From assembly GCF_000687455.2 (NCBI RefSeq), contig NZ_JGVW01000096.1, forward strand, positions 62,001-126,000: 64,000 nucleotides of DNA, written 5' to 3'. The DNA comes from Burkholderia sp. lig30 (GTDB taxonomy: Bacteria; Pseudomonadota; Gammaproteobacteria; Burkholderiales; Burkholderiaceae). Below are positions 16,358 through 24,731 of the stretch, one piece after another. The stretch's first letter is position 1. Each line of letters opens with the position of its first letter. The position numbers and the translations under genes were made by a program. The notes under the pieces are model-generated. The model saw only the letters and a list, made by a program, of their open reading frames with translations. It ran no database searches and was not told the origin of the DNA.

Positions 16358-17383
16358 ATGAACGCATCGAACACTTCCCCCGCATCGCCTGCAGCGCTGC
16401 CGCGCATCGCCGTCCTCGCCACCGGCGGCACCATCGCCGGCGCCGCGCCGGACGCGGCCAGCACGGCCGGCTATCAGGCCGGTGCGCTCGGCGTCAATTT
16501 CCTGCTGGACGCGGTGCCGGCGCTCGCGTCGGTTGCGCGCATCGACGCCGAGCAGGTCGCCAGCATCGACAGCAAGGATCTCGCGCTGCCGCTCTGGAAT
16601 ACCCTCGCCGCGCGCATCGATGCGCTCGCCGCCGACGACGCGATCGACGGTATCGTCGTGACGCACGGCACCGACACGCTCGAGGAAACCGCGTACGCGC
16701 TGCACCTGACCGTGAAGACCGACAAGCCGGTCGTGTTGACGGCGGCAATGCGCCCGGCGACCGCGCTGTCGTCCGACGGTCCGCTCAACCTGCTCAACGC
16801 CGTGACGGTCGCCTCGCATCCGGCGGCGCGCGGGCAGGGCGTGCTGGTTGCGTTCAACAACAAGATCCATTGCGCGCGCGACGTCGTGAAGACCAGCACC
16901 TATGCGGTCGACGCGTTCCATTCGCCGGAGCTCGGCGTGCTCGGCTGGGTGCAGGACGGGCGGGTCGAGTTCGCGCGCCGCGCGACGCGTCCGCATACGC
17001 GCGCGGCGCAACTGGCGATGGCCGCCGCGTGGCCGCAGGTCGAGATCGTCACCAGCTATGCCGGCGTGTCGCGCACCGCCGTCGACGCGCTCGTCGCGGC
17101 CGGCGTGCGCGGGCTCGTCGTCGCGGGCACGGGCAACGGCTCGATCCACGCGACGCTGCAAGGCGCGCTGGCCGATGCGGCGAAGGGGGGCATCGCGGTC
17201 GTGCGCGCGTCGCGGGTCGGCTCCGGGCACGTGATGCGCAATGGCGCTGCATCGGACGACGCGCTCGGCTTCGTCAGCGCCGGCTCGCTGAATCCGTTCA
17301 AGGCACGCGTGTTGCTGATGCTCGCGCTGGCCAACGGCGTGAGCGGGCAGGCGGCGTTGCAGCAGGCGTTCGACACGTACTGA
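16358..17383 (+). CDS. ansA: L-asparaginase
   Basis: The 341-residue enzyme has both active-site signatures: ATGGTIAG with catalytic Thr25 and the second Thr/Asp/Lys region in VVTHGTDTLEETAY. LTAAMRPATALSSDGPLNL and VVAGTGNGS follow. It hydrolyses asparagine to aspartate and ammonia. No signal peptide is visible, so a cytoplasmic enzyme is more likely than a periplasmic type II enzyme. The sequence itself resembles type II proteins, so the gene symbol is tentative. Confidence 0.88.
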   Translation: MNASNTSPASPAALPRIAVLATGGTIAGAAPDAASTAGYQAGALGVNFLLDAVPALASVARIDAEQVASIDSKDLALPLWNTLAARIDALAADDAIDGIVVTHGTDTLEETAYALHLTVKTDKPVVLTAAMRPATALSSDGPLNLLNAVTVASHPAARGQGVLVAFNNKIHCARDVVKTSTYAVDAFHSPELGVLGWVQDGRVEFARRATRPHTRAAQLAMAAAWPQVEIVTSYAGVSRTAVDALVAAGVRGLVVAGTGNGSIHATLQGALADAAKGGIAVVRASRVGSGHVMRNGAASDDALGFVSAGSLNPFKARVLLMLALANGVSGQAALQQAFDTY

Positions 17384-17417
17384 TACAGAAGCTGAACGCG
17401 GGTTTGCCACACGTCAT

Positions 17418-17448
17418 GAAAAAAAGCAGGCCGCCGGCCTGCTTTTTT
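17418..17448. terminator. Bidirectional terminator between asparaginase and LysM genes
   Basis: AAAAAAGCAGGCC and GGCCTGCTTTTTT form a symmetric hairpin with A and T runs on either side, serving both convergent genes. Confidence 0.88.
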
Positions 17449-17471
17449 GTGTCCCGATCCCGGGCGAGCGC

Positions 17472-17948
17472 TCAGGCCAGCGGCGGAATCACCAGCTTCT
17501 GGCCCGGATAGATGCGGTCCGGGCTCGACAGCATCGGCCGGTTCGCTTCGAAGATCGCGTCGTACTGGGTCGCGTCGCCGTATTGCGACTTCGAGATCGC
17601 GGACAGCGTGTCGCCGCTCCGGACTTCGTAGAACGTCGCCTCCGGCGCCGGATTGTCGACCGTGAGCGCGTCGCCGTCGACCGCCGCGACGCCCTGCACG
17701 TTGCCCGCCGCGACCGTGATCTTTTCCTTGGCCGCCTGGTCGCCGACGCTGCCCGACAGCGTCACGGTGCGCGACGCGCCGTCGAAGGCGACCGTGAGGT
17801 TCGACGTGTCGAAGCCCTGCGCGGCGATGTAGTTCTTGATGGCGTCGGCCGCGGTCTGGTTCGCGGCATTCGGGTCGGTCGCCGCTTGCGCGTCGCTCTC
17901 GCCCAGCAGTTTTTCACCCGCTTCCTTGATAAACGAAAGAAGACCCAT
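17472..17948 (-). CDS. BON-LysM protein (YgaU/Kbp-like)
   Basis: The 158-residue protein has a BON domain (about 35-100, with VTLSGSVGDQAAKEKI and VQGVAAVDGDAL) followed by a LysM domain (about 107-157, YEVRSGDTLSAIS to IYPGQKLVIP). This is the architecture of E. coli Kbp, a cytoplasmic potassium-binding protein. The N-terminus MGLLSFIKEAGEKL is amphipathic, not a signal peptide, as in Kbp. Confidence 0.9.
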   Translation of the reverse strand: MGLLSFIKEAGEKLLGESDAQAATDPNAANQTAADAIKNYIAAQGFDTSNLTVAFDGASRTVTLSGSVGDQAAKEKITVAAGNVQGVAAVDGDALTVDNPAPEATFYEVRSGDTLSAISKSQYGDATQYDAIFEANRPMLSSPDRIYPGQKLVIPPLA

Positions 17949-18142
17949 CGCGATGCTCCTTCAGGTGGTTGGAACGGAAAACGCGCCGTGAAGCGGCAAA
18001 CAAACGCCGCGCGAAGCGCGAACGCGCGCGCGGCGGATTTTTCTTGAAAGCGTGGCGAGAGTGTAGGCGCCCAAAGCGGCGCTTGCATGAAAAATTGCCC
18101 ACGCGAACGTCAAGAAGTGTCACGCTCGAATCCGGCCGGCCG

Positions 18143-18547
18143 TTATCCGACGACGAGCACGCCGTTCATCTGTTCGTGCCCGGAGCCGCAGAAGATGTCG
18201 CACAGGAACACGACCGTACCGGCGTTGCCCGCCTGCGCGGGCAGGTGCACGACCGCGCCGGGCGGCACGTCGGCGCGCACGCCGTAGTCGGGGATCGAGA
18301 AGCCCATCACCGTGTCCTCGGCGGTCAGTTCGAACACGACCGATTCGTGCGGCGCGAGCGGGATGCGGTCCGGTGTGAAGACGAAGCGCCGCGCATGAAC
18401 CTTGATGACGCGCGGCGCGGCCGCGCGCGCCTGCCAGCCCGCGAGCGTCGCGATGACCGCGACGCCGGCGGCCAGCAGCCAGCGGCGGCGCGCCGGCCTT
18501 GCCGGGCCGGCGCGCGTGACGCGTGCGGGACGATCGATGTGACGCAT
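18143..18547 (-). CDS. Exported cupredoxin with incomplete CuA-type site
   Basis: The 134-residue protein has a basic N-terminus and one hydrophobic signal or anchor segment (about residues 22-42). A single cupredoxin domain resembling cytochrome oxidase subunit II follows. The C-terminal ligand loop C-x3-C-x3-H-x2-M (Cys116, Cys120, His124, Met127) is intact. At the place of the first CuA histidine (the HGF/HSF motif) it has Met81-Gly-Phe. It may therefore bind copper differently. The gene follows the metallophosphoesterase by 10 nt in the same operon, under the divergent ECF-type promoter. Confidence 0.75.
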   Translation of the reverse strand: MRHIDRPARVTRAGPARPARRRWLLAAGVAVIATLAGWQARAAAPRVIKVHARRFVFTPDRIPLAPHESVVFELTAEDTVMGFSIPDYGVRADVPPGAVVHLPAQAGNAGTVVFLCDIFCGSGHEQMNGVLVVG

Positions 18548-18557
18548 GATCGGCTCC

Positions 18558-19460
18558 TCAAAGCGTGCCCGACGGCGCGACGGGCATTTCGGTCAACTGG
18601 TACGCGCCCGGCGCGTCGGCGCGCCGCACCTCGCGCCAGCCGAGCCCGCGATACGGCGCGGCGGCGTCCCACGGCACCGGCAGGCGCTTGGCCTGCGAGC
18701 CCGCCGCAGGCAGCGGGAACATCAGCGAGCGCGCCGCGTGATGCGCGATGTGGCCGGTCATCGCGTGGTGCTCCTGATGGATGTGACCGTAGAACACGGT
18801 GACGTTCGGGTACGGCATCAGCACCTCGACGACCTTCGCGCCGTCGCGCGTCGCCCAGTCCCACTGCGGCGCGAGGTCGAACAGCGGGCGGTGCGTGAAG
18901 ACGACGATCGGCGTGCCGCGCGGCAGGCGCACGAGATCCTGCGCGAGCCATTCGATCTGCGCGTCGCCGACGCGTCCGGCAGGGTCGGATACGTTGTCGA
19001 CGGTGACGAAATGCACGCCCTTGTGATCGAACGCGTAATGCGTGGTGCCGAAGTGCTCGCGGTACGCGGCGCCGCCGTCGAGCGCGGCGTCGTGCTCGCC
19101 GGGCATCAGGTAGAGCGGCTTGACGCGCAACTGCGCGATGATCGACTGGAACTGCGTCATCCGCGCATGGCGCTCGGCGGTGTCGTCGGTCGTATGCGTG
19201 AGGTCGCCCGTAAACATCACGAAATCGGGCGGCGAAGGCAGCGCGTTGACTGCGGCGATCGCCTTCGGCAGCGTGCCGGCCGCGTCCGGGTTGATCGCGG
19301 GGCCGGTGAAGCCCCAGTGCGCGTCGGAGAGCTGGACGAAGAAGAAATCGTCGGCGCGCGCCAGGCTCCAGCCGGGCAGCGCGGACGCGAATGCGGCGCC
19401 GCCGTAGGCGGCGAGGCGCAGGAAGTCGCGCCGTTTCAGGGACACGGGCAGGTTCGACAT
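18558..19460 (-). CDS. Tat-exported metallophosphoesterase
   Basis: The 300-residue protein starts with a twin-arginine signal (KRRDFLRLAAYGG). A calcineurin-like phosphoesterase follows, with metal ligands in QLSDAHWG, FTGDLTH, MPGEHD, FTHRP and YGHIHQEHHA. It probably hydrolyses a phosphoester in the periplasm; the substrate is unknown. It is first in a two-gene operon with the cupredoxin and lies opposite the sigma factor gene. Confidence 0.85.
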   Translation of the reverse strand: MSNLPVSLKRRDFLRLAAYGGAAFASALPGWSLARADDFFFVQLSDAHWGFTGPAINPDAAGTLPKAIAAVNALPSPPDFVMFTGDLTHTTDDTAERHARMTQFQSIIAQLRVKPLYLMPGEHDAALDGGAAYREHFGTTHYAFDHKGVHFVTVDNVSDPAGRVGDAQIEWLAQDLVRLPRGTPIVVFTHRPLFDLAPQWDWATRDGAKVVEVLMPYPNVTVFYGHIHQEHHAMTGHIAHHAARSLMFPLPAAGSQAKRLPVPWDAAAPYRGLGWREVRRADAPGAYQLTEMPVAPSGTL

Positions 19461-19493
19461 GACAGCTCCTTCGAAAGTGACGGGGCATGCCTG

Positions 19494-19523
19494 TGATACC
19501 GGCCGGGACGGGCATCCATTCCC
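19494..19523 (-). promoter_or_regulatory. ECF-type promoter for the metallophosphoesterase-cupredoxin operon
   Basis: On the minus strand GGGAAT, a 16-nt spacer and CGGTATCA end 33 nt before ATG 19460. The same elements with the same spacing occur on the plus strand at 19554-19583, upstream of the sigma gene. Confidence 0.75.
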
Positions 19524-19553
19524 GGAATATTTTCGTGCCGGCGCGCGACCGGC

Positions 19554-19583
19554 GGGAATAAACTCGACGGGCGGGCGGTATCA
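19554..19583 (+). promoter_or_regulatory. ECF-type promoter for the sigma/anti-sigma operon
   Basis: GGGAAT-N16-CGGTATCA lies 85 nt upstream of the GTG start of the ECF sigma gene. It mirrors the promoter at 19494-19523, suggesting that the sigma factor activates itself and its divergent target operon. Confidence 0.75.
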
Positions 19584-19668
19584 GCCAGGACGGCGCGCGC
19601 TTCGTGAGCGGGGCGCCAGCGTATTCCGGACGGCGCGGCCGGCAGTCCGCGCGCGCAAGGGAGGCGAC

Positions 19669-20460
19669 GTGGGGCAAACCGGGCGGGCGGCCGACGAGCA
19701 TGGCGCGAGCGATGCGCAAGGCGCCGACGCGTCGCGCAGCCGGCGCTTTCAAACGCTTGCGCTGCCGCATCTGGATGCGGCGTACAACCTTGCGCGCTGG
19801 CTGTCCGGCAACGCGAACGACGCGGACGACATCGTCCAGGAGGCGTTCATGCGCGCGTTCCGCTTTTTCGATTCGTGCCGGGGCGACAGCGTGCGGCCGT
19901 GGCTGCTCGCGATCGTGCGCCGCACCTGGTACACGGAATGGAATCGCCGCGCGGCCGCGCACGAGGTCGCGGCCGCCGAGGAACTGGAGGGTGCGGCGTT
20001 GCCGGACGACTGGCGGATTGCCGCCGACGATCCGGAAACGATGCTGATCCGGGGCGAGGACGCGCGGCGCGTACGCGACGCGCTCGTGCGGCTGCCTGCC
20101 GAATATCGCGAAGTGCTGGTGCTGCGGGAGATGGAGGATCTGAGCTATCGCGAGATCGCGGCGATCGCGGACGTGCCGGTGGGGACCGTGATGTCGCGGC
20201 TTTCGCGCGCGCGGCGGCGGCTGGCCGCGATGCTTGCGGACGCGCCGCGCGGCACGGACGCGCGGGCACCGCGAGGGGGCTGCGCGGACAGTGCGGGTGG
20301 CGCGGGCGGCAGAGGCGGCACGGCAGCTAACGAAGTGGCCGCCGGGCAAGCGGCCGGCGGGTCCGGGCTGCGCGAGTCCGGCCATTCGCGCGGAGTTGAC
20401 GCCGGCCGTGCGTCCGCTGCGACGGACGGTTCCGCATCGGAGGCTATCGATGGACTGTAA
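19669..20460 (+). CDS. ECF RNA polymerase sigma factor
   Basis: The 263-residue protein has sigma region 2 (about 28-95: LDAAYNLARWLSGNANDADDIVQEAFMRAF) and region 4 (about 133-188: LPAEYREVLVLREMEDLSYREIA, VPVGTVMSRLSRARRRL). GTG 19669 is chosen because AAGGGAGG precedes it and the autoregulatory promoter lies upstream; longer frames would read through that promoter. The last 73 residues form a Gly/Ala/Arg-rich low-complexity tail not usual for the family. The gene overlaps the anti-sigma gene by 11 nt. Confidence 0.9.
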   Translation: MGQTGRAADEHGASDAQGADASRSRRFQTLALPHLDAAYNLARWLSGNANDADDIVQEAFMRAFRFFDSCRGDSVRPWLLAIVRRTWYTEWNRRAAAHEVAAAEELEGAALPDDWRIAADDPETMLIRGEDARRVRDALVRLPAEYREVLVLREMEDLSYREIAAIADVPVGTVMSRLSRARRRLAAMLADAPRGTDARAPRGGCADSAGGAGGRGGTAANEVAAGQAAGGSGLRESGHSRGVDAGRASAATDGSASEAIDGL

Positions 20461-21376
20461 CGAAACGCGCATGCTGCTCGACGCGGACGTCGATCGGGAA
20501 TTGCCGCCGACCGATGCGCTGCGCGTGCAGCGCCACGTCGACGGCTGCGACGCCTGCCGCCGCGAGCGCGAAACGCTGGCGGCGCTGGGCCGTGTGGTGA
20601 GGCAGGCCGGCTATCATCGCGCGCCGGATGCGCTGCACGCGCGCATCGCCGCTGCGTTGCCGGCAGGCGCCCGGCGCGAGCCGCTTGAGACGCGGGCCGC
20701 GCGGCCCGCGGGCTGGCGCGGCTGGCTCCGGCGGGTCGGGTGGGGCGCCGCGGCATCCGCAGGCGCGGGAACGGGAACGGGAACGGGAACGGGAACGGGG
20801 GTGGCCGGCGCTGGCGCGAAGGCCGGTGGGCCGGCATGGGCCGGACGGCCGTTTGCGGCGCTGCCCGCCGGCTGGCTCGCCGGGCTGGCGTTGGCGCTGG
20901 CGCTGGGCGCGGCAGGCGGCGCGGCGCTGACGGCGCAGCGGCTGACGGCCGACCGGCTCGCCGACGAACTGGTCGCAAGCCACATTCGCGCCGGGCTGTC
21001 GGCGCGGGATGTCGATGTCGTCTCGACCGACCGGCATACGGTCAAGCCGTGGTTCAACGGACGTCTCGATTACGCGCCCCCGGTCGCTGACCTGAGCGCG
21101 AACGGATTCGTGCTCGCGGGCGGCCGCCTCGACTACGTCGGGCAGCGCCGCGTCGCGGTGCTCGTCTACCGTTACCGGCAGCACCTGATCGATGTGTACG
21201 TGTTTCCGGGGACGGATGGCCTGGCGTCGCGCGCCGCGGTGCGACAGGGCTATGCGCTCGAGCGCTGGCAGGCGGCCGGCATGACCTGGTGGGCGGTGAC
21301 GGATGCCGAACCGTCCGCGCTCGCCGCGTTCCGGGCGGCGTTGACCGCCCGCGTCACGGTGCCGCGCACGGAGTGA
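20450..21376 (+). CDS. Membrane anti-sigma factor with zinc-finger (HC2) domain
   Basis: The 308-residue protein starts with the anti-sigma zinc-binding domain: H29-x3-C33-x2-C36 in RHVDGCDAC, with Cys3 as a possible fourth ligand. A low-complexity linker with (GT)n follows, then one membrane helix (about 125-150, AGWLAGLALALALGAAGG) and a periplasmic domain (LTADRLADELVASHIRAG, VDVVSTDRHTVKPWFNGRLDYAPPV, GGRLDYVGQRRVAVLVYRY). It should hold the ECF sigma factor until a periplasmic signal arrives. The overlap with the sigma gene implies coupled translation. Confidence 0.9.
   Translation: MDCNETRMLLDADVDRELPPTDALRVQRHVDGCDACRRERETLAALGRVVRQAGYHRAPDALHARIAAALPAGARREPLETRAARPAGWRGWLRRVGWGAAASAGAGTGTGTGTGTGVAGAGAKAGGPAWAGRPFAALPAGWLAGLALALALGAAGGAALTAQRLTADRLADELVASHIRAGLSARDVDVVSTDRHTVKPWFNGRLDYAPPVADLSANGFVLAGGRLDYVGQRRVAVLVYRYRQHLIDVYVFPGTDGLASRAAVRQGYALERWQAAGMTWWAVTDAEPSALAAFRAALTARVTVPRTE
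20767..20796 (+). repeat. (GGGAAC)5 hexanucleotide microsatellite
   Basis: Five perfect GGGAAC units inside the anti-sigma gene encode a Gly-Thr run between the zinc domain and the membrane helix. Copy-number change would keep the frame and alter only linker length. Confidence 0.9.
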
Positions 21377-21494
21377 CGCGGCCCGGCGCCGCCCGCGCGC
21401 GACGGCGCACGGCCGGGCTGGGAGGCGCGGCGGCCGCCCGCGCCCCAAGTCGTTGAAAACACGGCCGAAACGCACCGCGTATGATGCAAGAACC

Positions 21495-21523
21495 TTGCGT
21501 GAGGTTCGCATCCGGGTTAAACT
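21495..21523 (+). promoter_or_regulatory. Candidate sigma-70 promoter of the rpsF operon
   Basis: TTGCGT, 17 nt and TAAACT lie about 67 nt upstream of the rpsF start. Confidence 0.5.
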
Positions 21524-21589
21524 CTTCGGCTTCTCACTTGCCGCACCGGTTCCGACGCCCGGGTGGCTTCAATCCACAAGGAGTGTGTA

Positions 21590-21964
21590 ATGCGTCATTA
21601 CGAAATCGTATTCATCGTGCACCCCGATCAAAGCGAGCAAGTGCCCGCGATGATCGAGCGCTACAAGTCCACGATCACGTCGCACGGCGGCCAGATCCAC
21701 CGTGTCGAAGACTGGGGCCGTCGCCAGCTGGCCTACATGATCGAGAAACTCGCGAAGGCTCACTACGTCTGCATGAACATCGAGTGCGACCAGACGACGC
21801 TCGACGAACTCGAACACGCGTTCAAGTTCAACGACGCCGTGCTGCGTCACCTCATCGTCAAGATGAAGAAGGCCGAGACCGGCCCGTCGCCGATGATGAA
21901 GGAAGTTCAGCGCGAAGAAGCCAAGAAGGCGGCTGCTGCCCAGCCGACCGAAGCGCAGGCTTAA
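21590..21964 (+). CDS. rpsF: 30S ribosomal protein S6
   Basis: The 124-residue protein opens with [18 protein letters not shown] and contains [15 protein letters not shown], both S6 signatures. S6 binds 16S rRNA of the central domain together with S18. The Lys/Ala/Glu-rich C-terminal tail matches beta-proteobacterial forms. AAGGAG lies upstream. It is first of rpsF-priB-rpsR-rplI. Confidence 0.98.
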
Positions 21965-22003
21965 GCTCGTAGCATTTAAGCCACCAAGGAGCGCGCCACC
22001 CAC

Positions 22004-22303
22004 GTGAACAGGCTGCAATTGACGGCGAGCGTCGCCGAACGCGCACCGGTGCGGTACACCCCCGCCGGCGTTCCGATCGCAAGCGCCACGTTGCATCACC
22101 GCACGGAGGTCGTCGAAGCAGGCATTCGCCGCCAGGTCGAGATGACGATCGAGGCGGTGGCGGCAGGCGAGGCGAGCGGCAGGCTGGAAAGCTGTGAAAT
22201 GGGCGTCGAAACGCTGTTCACAGGCTTCCTGGCAAAGAAAAGCCGCAACGCGAGAACCTTGGTGTTTCACATCACAGCATTGCAGGACATTGGAAAGGAC
22301 TGA
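22004..22303 (+). CDS. priB: Primosomal replication protein N (PriB)
   Basis: The 99-residue single OB-fold protein starts [22 protein letters not shown]. It stimulates PriA during restart of stalled replication forks and binds single-stranded DNA as a dimer. GTG 22004 is the start, after CACCAAGGAGCG. Its position between rpsF and rpsR is the usual one. Confidence 0.95.
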   Translation: MNRLQLTASVAERAPVRYTPAGVPIASATLHHRTEVVEAGIRRQVEMTIEAVAAGEASGRLESCEMGVETLFTGFLAKKSRNARTLVFHITALQDIGKD

Positions 22304-22305
22304 AC

Positions 22306-22581
22306 ATGGCCCGCCCCACTGGTAAGAAATTCGACAAGCGTCGTCAGCAACAAAACCCGCTCTTCAAGCGCAAGAAGTTCTGCCGCTTCACGGCAGCCAG
22401 CGTCGAGCAGATCGACTACAAAGATACGGATACGCTGAAGGACTTCATCGGCGAAAACGGCAAGATCACGCCGGCTCGCCTGACGGGCACGAAGGCGCAC
22501 TACCAGCGTCAGCTGGACACGGCGATCAAGCGCGCACGCTTCCTCGCGCTGCTGCCGTACACCGATCAGCACAAGGCGTAA
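22306..22581 (+). CDS. rpsR: 30S ribosomal protein S18
   Basis: The 91-residue basic protein has the S18 core ([57 protein letters not shown]). It pairs with S6 on the platform of the small subunit. It starts 2 nt after the priB stop. Confidence 0.98.
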   Translation: MARPTGKKFDKRRQQQNPLFKRKKFCRFTAASVEQIDYKDTDTLKDFIGENGKITPARLTGTKAHYQRQLDTAIKRARFLALLPYTDQHKA

Positions 22582-22608
22582 TCAGGCGACGCAATAAGGA
22601 GAATTCGA

Positions 22609-23061
22609 ATGCAAATCATTCTGTTGGAAAAAGTCGCCAATCTGGGCAACCTGGGCGATATCGTCAAGGTCAAGGACGGTTACGCACGCAACTTCCTGAT
22701 CCCGAACCGCAAGGCACGCCGCGCGACGAAGGACGCGATCGCTGAATTCGAAGTTCGCCGCGCCGAGCTCGAAAAGGTCGCCGCTGAAAAGCTGGCAGCC
22801 GCACAAGTGGTCGGCGAGAAGCTGAACGGCCTCGCGTTCGAAATCACGCAGAAGTCGGGCGTGGACGGCCGTCTGTTCGGTTCGGTCACGAACGGCGACG
22901 TCGCGGAAGTCCTGAAGGCAGCCGGCTACGTGGTCGAGAAGGCCCAGGTTCGCATGCCGGAAGGCCCGCTGAAGATGATCGGCGAGCACGGCGTGCAGGT
23001 CGCACTGCACACGGACGTGGTGGTCGACGTCACGATCAACGTGATCGGCAACCACGCGTAA
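22609..23061 (+). CDS. rplI: 50S ribosomal protein L9
   Basis: The 150-residue protein starts [19 protein letters not shown] and has [14 protein letters not shown], the L9 signature that binds 23S rRNA, then a long helix and a C-terminal domain ([14 protein letters not shown]). GGAG lies upstream. Two hairpins follow the gene. Confidence 0.98.
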   Translation: MQIILLEKVANLGNLGDIVKVKDGYARNFLIPNRKARRATKDAIAEFEVRRAELEKVAAEKLAAAQVVGEKLNGLAFEITQKSGVDGRLFGSVTNGDVAEVLKAAGYVVEKAQVRMPEGPLKMIGEHGVQVALHTDVVVDVTINVIGNHA

Positions 23062-23077
23062 GCGACATGCAGTCTCG

Positions 23078-23139
23078 CCGGGCGGCTCGCGCCGCCCGGA
23101 TGAAGGGCAGGGCCCGGGCAACCGGTTCCTGCCTTTTTT
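23078..23139 (+). terminator. Double hairpin terminator after rplI
   Basis: A 9-bp GC hairpin at 23078-23099 is followed by a second one (GGCAGG/CCTGCC) with seven T residues ending at 23139. Confidence 0.8.
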
Positions 23140-23201
23140 GTTTCCCGGCATTGCGCCGCCCGGCTGGCGAAGCCCCGCCCAATTCGCGATAATCCCAAGC
23201 C

Positions 23202-24584
23202 ATGAACGCGCCGAAAGATCCCCAAATCGAATCGCTGAAAGTCCCGCCGCACTCGCTCGAAGCCGAGCAGTCGGTGCTGGGTGGCCTGTTGCTCGACAAC
23301 GCCGCCTGGGACCGCATCGCCGACTTCCTGTCGCAAGGCGACTTCTACCGTTACGACCACCGGATCATCTTCGAGCACATCGGCCGCCTGATCGCGGCGA
23401 CGCGTCCTGCGGACGTGGTGACCGTGTTCGAGGCGCTGACCACCTCCGGCAAGGCCGAGGATGTCGGCGGGCTTGCTTACCTGAATGCGCTCGCGCAGAA
23501 CACGCCGAGCGCGGCGAACATCCGCCGCTACGCGGAAATCGTCCGCGACCGCGCGGTGCTGCGGCGGCTCGTGTCGGTGGCCGACGAGATTTCGGCGGGC
23601 GCCTTCAACCCGCAGGGCAGGGAAGTCCGCCAGCTGCTCGACGAAGCGGAATCGAAGGTGTTCTCGATCGCCGAGGACGGCGCGCGCGGCAACCAGGGCT
23701 TTCTCGAGGTCGGGCCGCTGCTCACGCAGGTGGTCGAGCGCATCGACACGCTCTACCACACCGCGAACCCGAGCGACGTGACCGGCACGCCGACGGGCTT
23801 TGTCGATCTCGACCGCATGACGTCAGGCATGCACGGCGGCGAGCTGATCATCGTGGCCGGCCGCCCGTCGATGGGTAAGACCGCGTTCTCGATGAACATC
23901 GGCGAATACGTTGCGGTCGAATACGGCCTGCCCGTCGCGGTGTTCTCGATGGAAATGCCGGGCACGCAGCTCGTGATGCGGATGCTCGGCTCGGTCGGGC
24001 GCCTGGACCAGCACCGGATGCGTACCGGCCGCCTCACCGACGAAGATTGGCCGAAGCTGACCCACGCGGTGCAGAAGATGAGCGAGGCGCAGATCTTCAT
24101 CGACGAGACGGGCGGCCTGAACCCGATGGAATTGCGTTCGCGCGCGCGGCGGCTCGCGCGCCAGTGCGGCAAGCTCGGCCTCATCATCGTCGACTACCTG
24201 CAGCTGATGAGCGGCTCGTCGCAGGGCGAGAACCGCGCGACCGAGATCTCGGAAATTTCACGTTCGTTGAAGAGTCTGGCGAAGGAGCTGGACGTGCCGG
24301 TGATCGCGCTGTCGCAGCTGAACCGCGGCCTCGAGCAGCGTCCGAACAAGCGTCCGGTGATGTCGGACCTGCGTGAATCCGGCGCAATCGAGCAGGATGC
24401 GGACGTGATTCTGTTCATCTACCGCGACGAAGTCTACAACCCGGACAGCCCGGACAAGGGCACCGCGGAGATCATCATCGGCAAGCAGCGTAACGGCCCG
24501 ATCGGGCCTGTTCGGCTCACGTTCATGGGGCAATACACGAAGTTCGACAACTTCGCGGGCGCGCAGAACTTCTACGGCGAGTGA
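23202..24584 (+). CDS. dnaB: Replicative DNA helicase DnaB
   Basis: The 460-residue protein has the N-terminal DnaB domain (HSLEAEQSVLGGLLLD) and the RecA-like ATPase domain with Walker A GRPSMGKTAF (near residue 225), Walker B LIIVDYLQLM and the DnaB motif LSQLNRGLEQR. It is the hexameric helicase that unwinds DNA at the fork. Length is normal. It lies 140 bp after rplI, behind a terminator, so it has its own promoter. Confidence 0.98.
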   Translation: MNAPKDPQIESLKVPPHSLEAEQSVLGGLLLDNAAWDRIADFLSQGDFYRYDHRIIFEHIGRLIAATRPADVVTVFEALTTSGKAEDVGGLAYLNALAQNTPSAANIRRYAEIVRDRAVLRRLVSVADEISAGAFNPQGREVRQLLDEAESKVFSIAEDGARGNQGFLEVGPLLTQVVERIDTLYHTANPSDVTGTPTGFVDLDRMTSGMHGGELIIVAGRPSMGKTAFSMNIGEYVAVEYGLPVAVFSMEMPGTQLVMRMLGSVGRLDQHRMRTGRLTDEDWPKLTHAVQKMSEAQIFIDETGGLNPMELRSRARRLARQCGKLGLIIVDYLQLMSGSSQGENRATEISEISRSLKSLAKELDVPVIALSQLNRGLEQRPNKRPVMSDLRESGAIEQDADVILFIYRDEVYNPDSPDKGTAEIIIGKQRNGPIGPVRLTFMGQYTKFDNFAGAQNFYGE

Positions 24585-24731
24585 TGCCGGATGTAAACCC
24601 CCAATTGGGGAATCGTTGTATCTCGTCTCCGCGCGCACGCATGTTCGGCATGTTCGCCCGGCGATGAGACGTTAAACGGTACAATGTCGCCGATTTTTAT
24701 GACAGCCGTTTGACCCTCTCTCAGGAATTCC

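Noticed and set aside
18325-20472. 715-codon minus-strand frame across the sigma factor region
   Set aside because: It overlaps real genes on both strands and shows no domain.
24599-24610. CCCCAATTGGGG palindrome after dnaB
   Set aside because: A six-base half-site with no loop and no T run; too short to call a terminator or operator.
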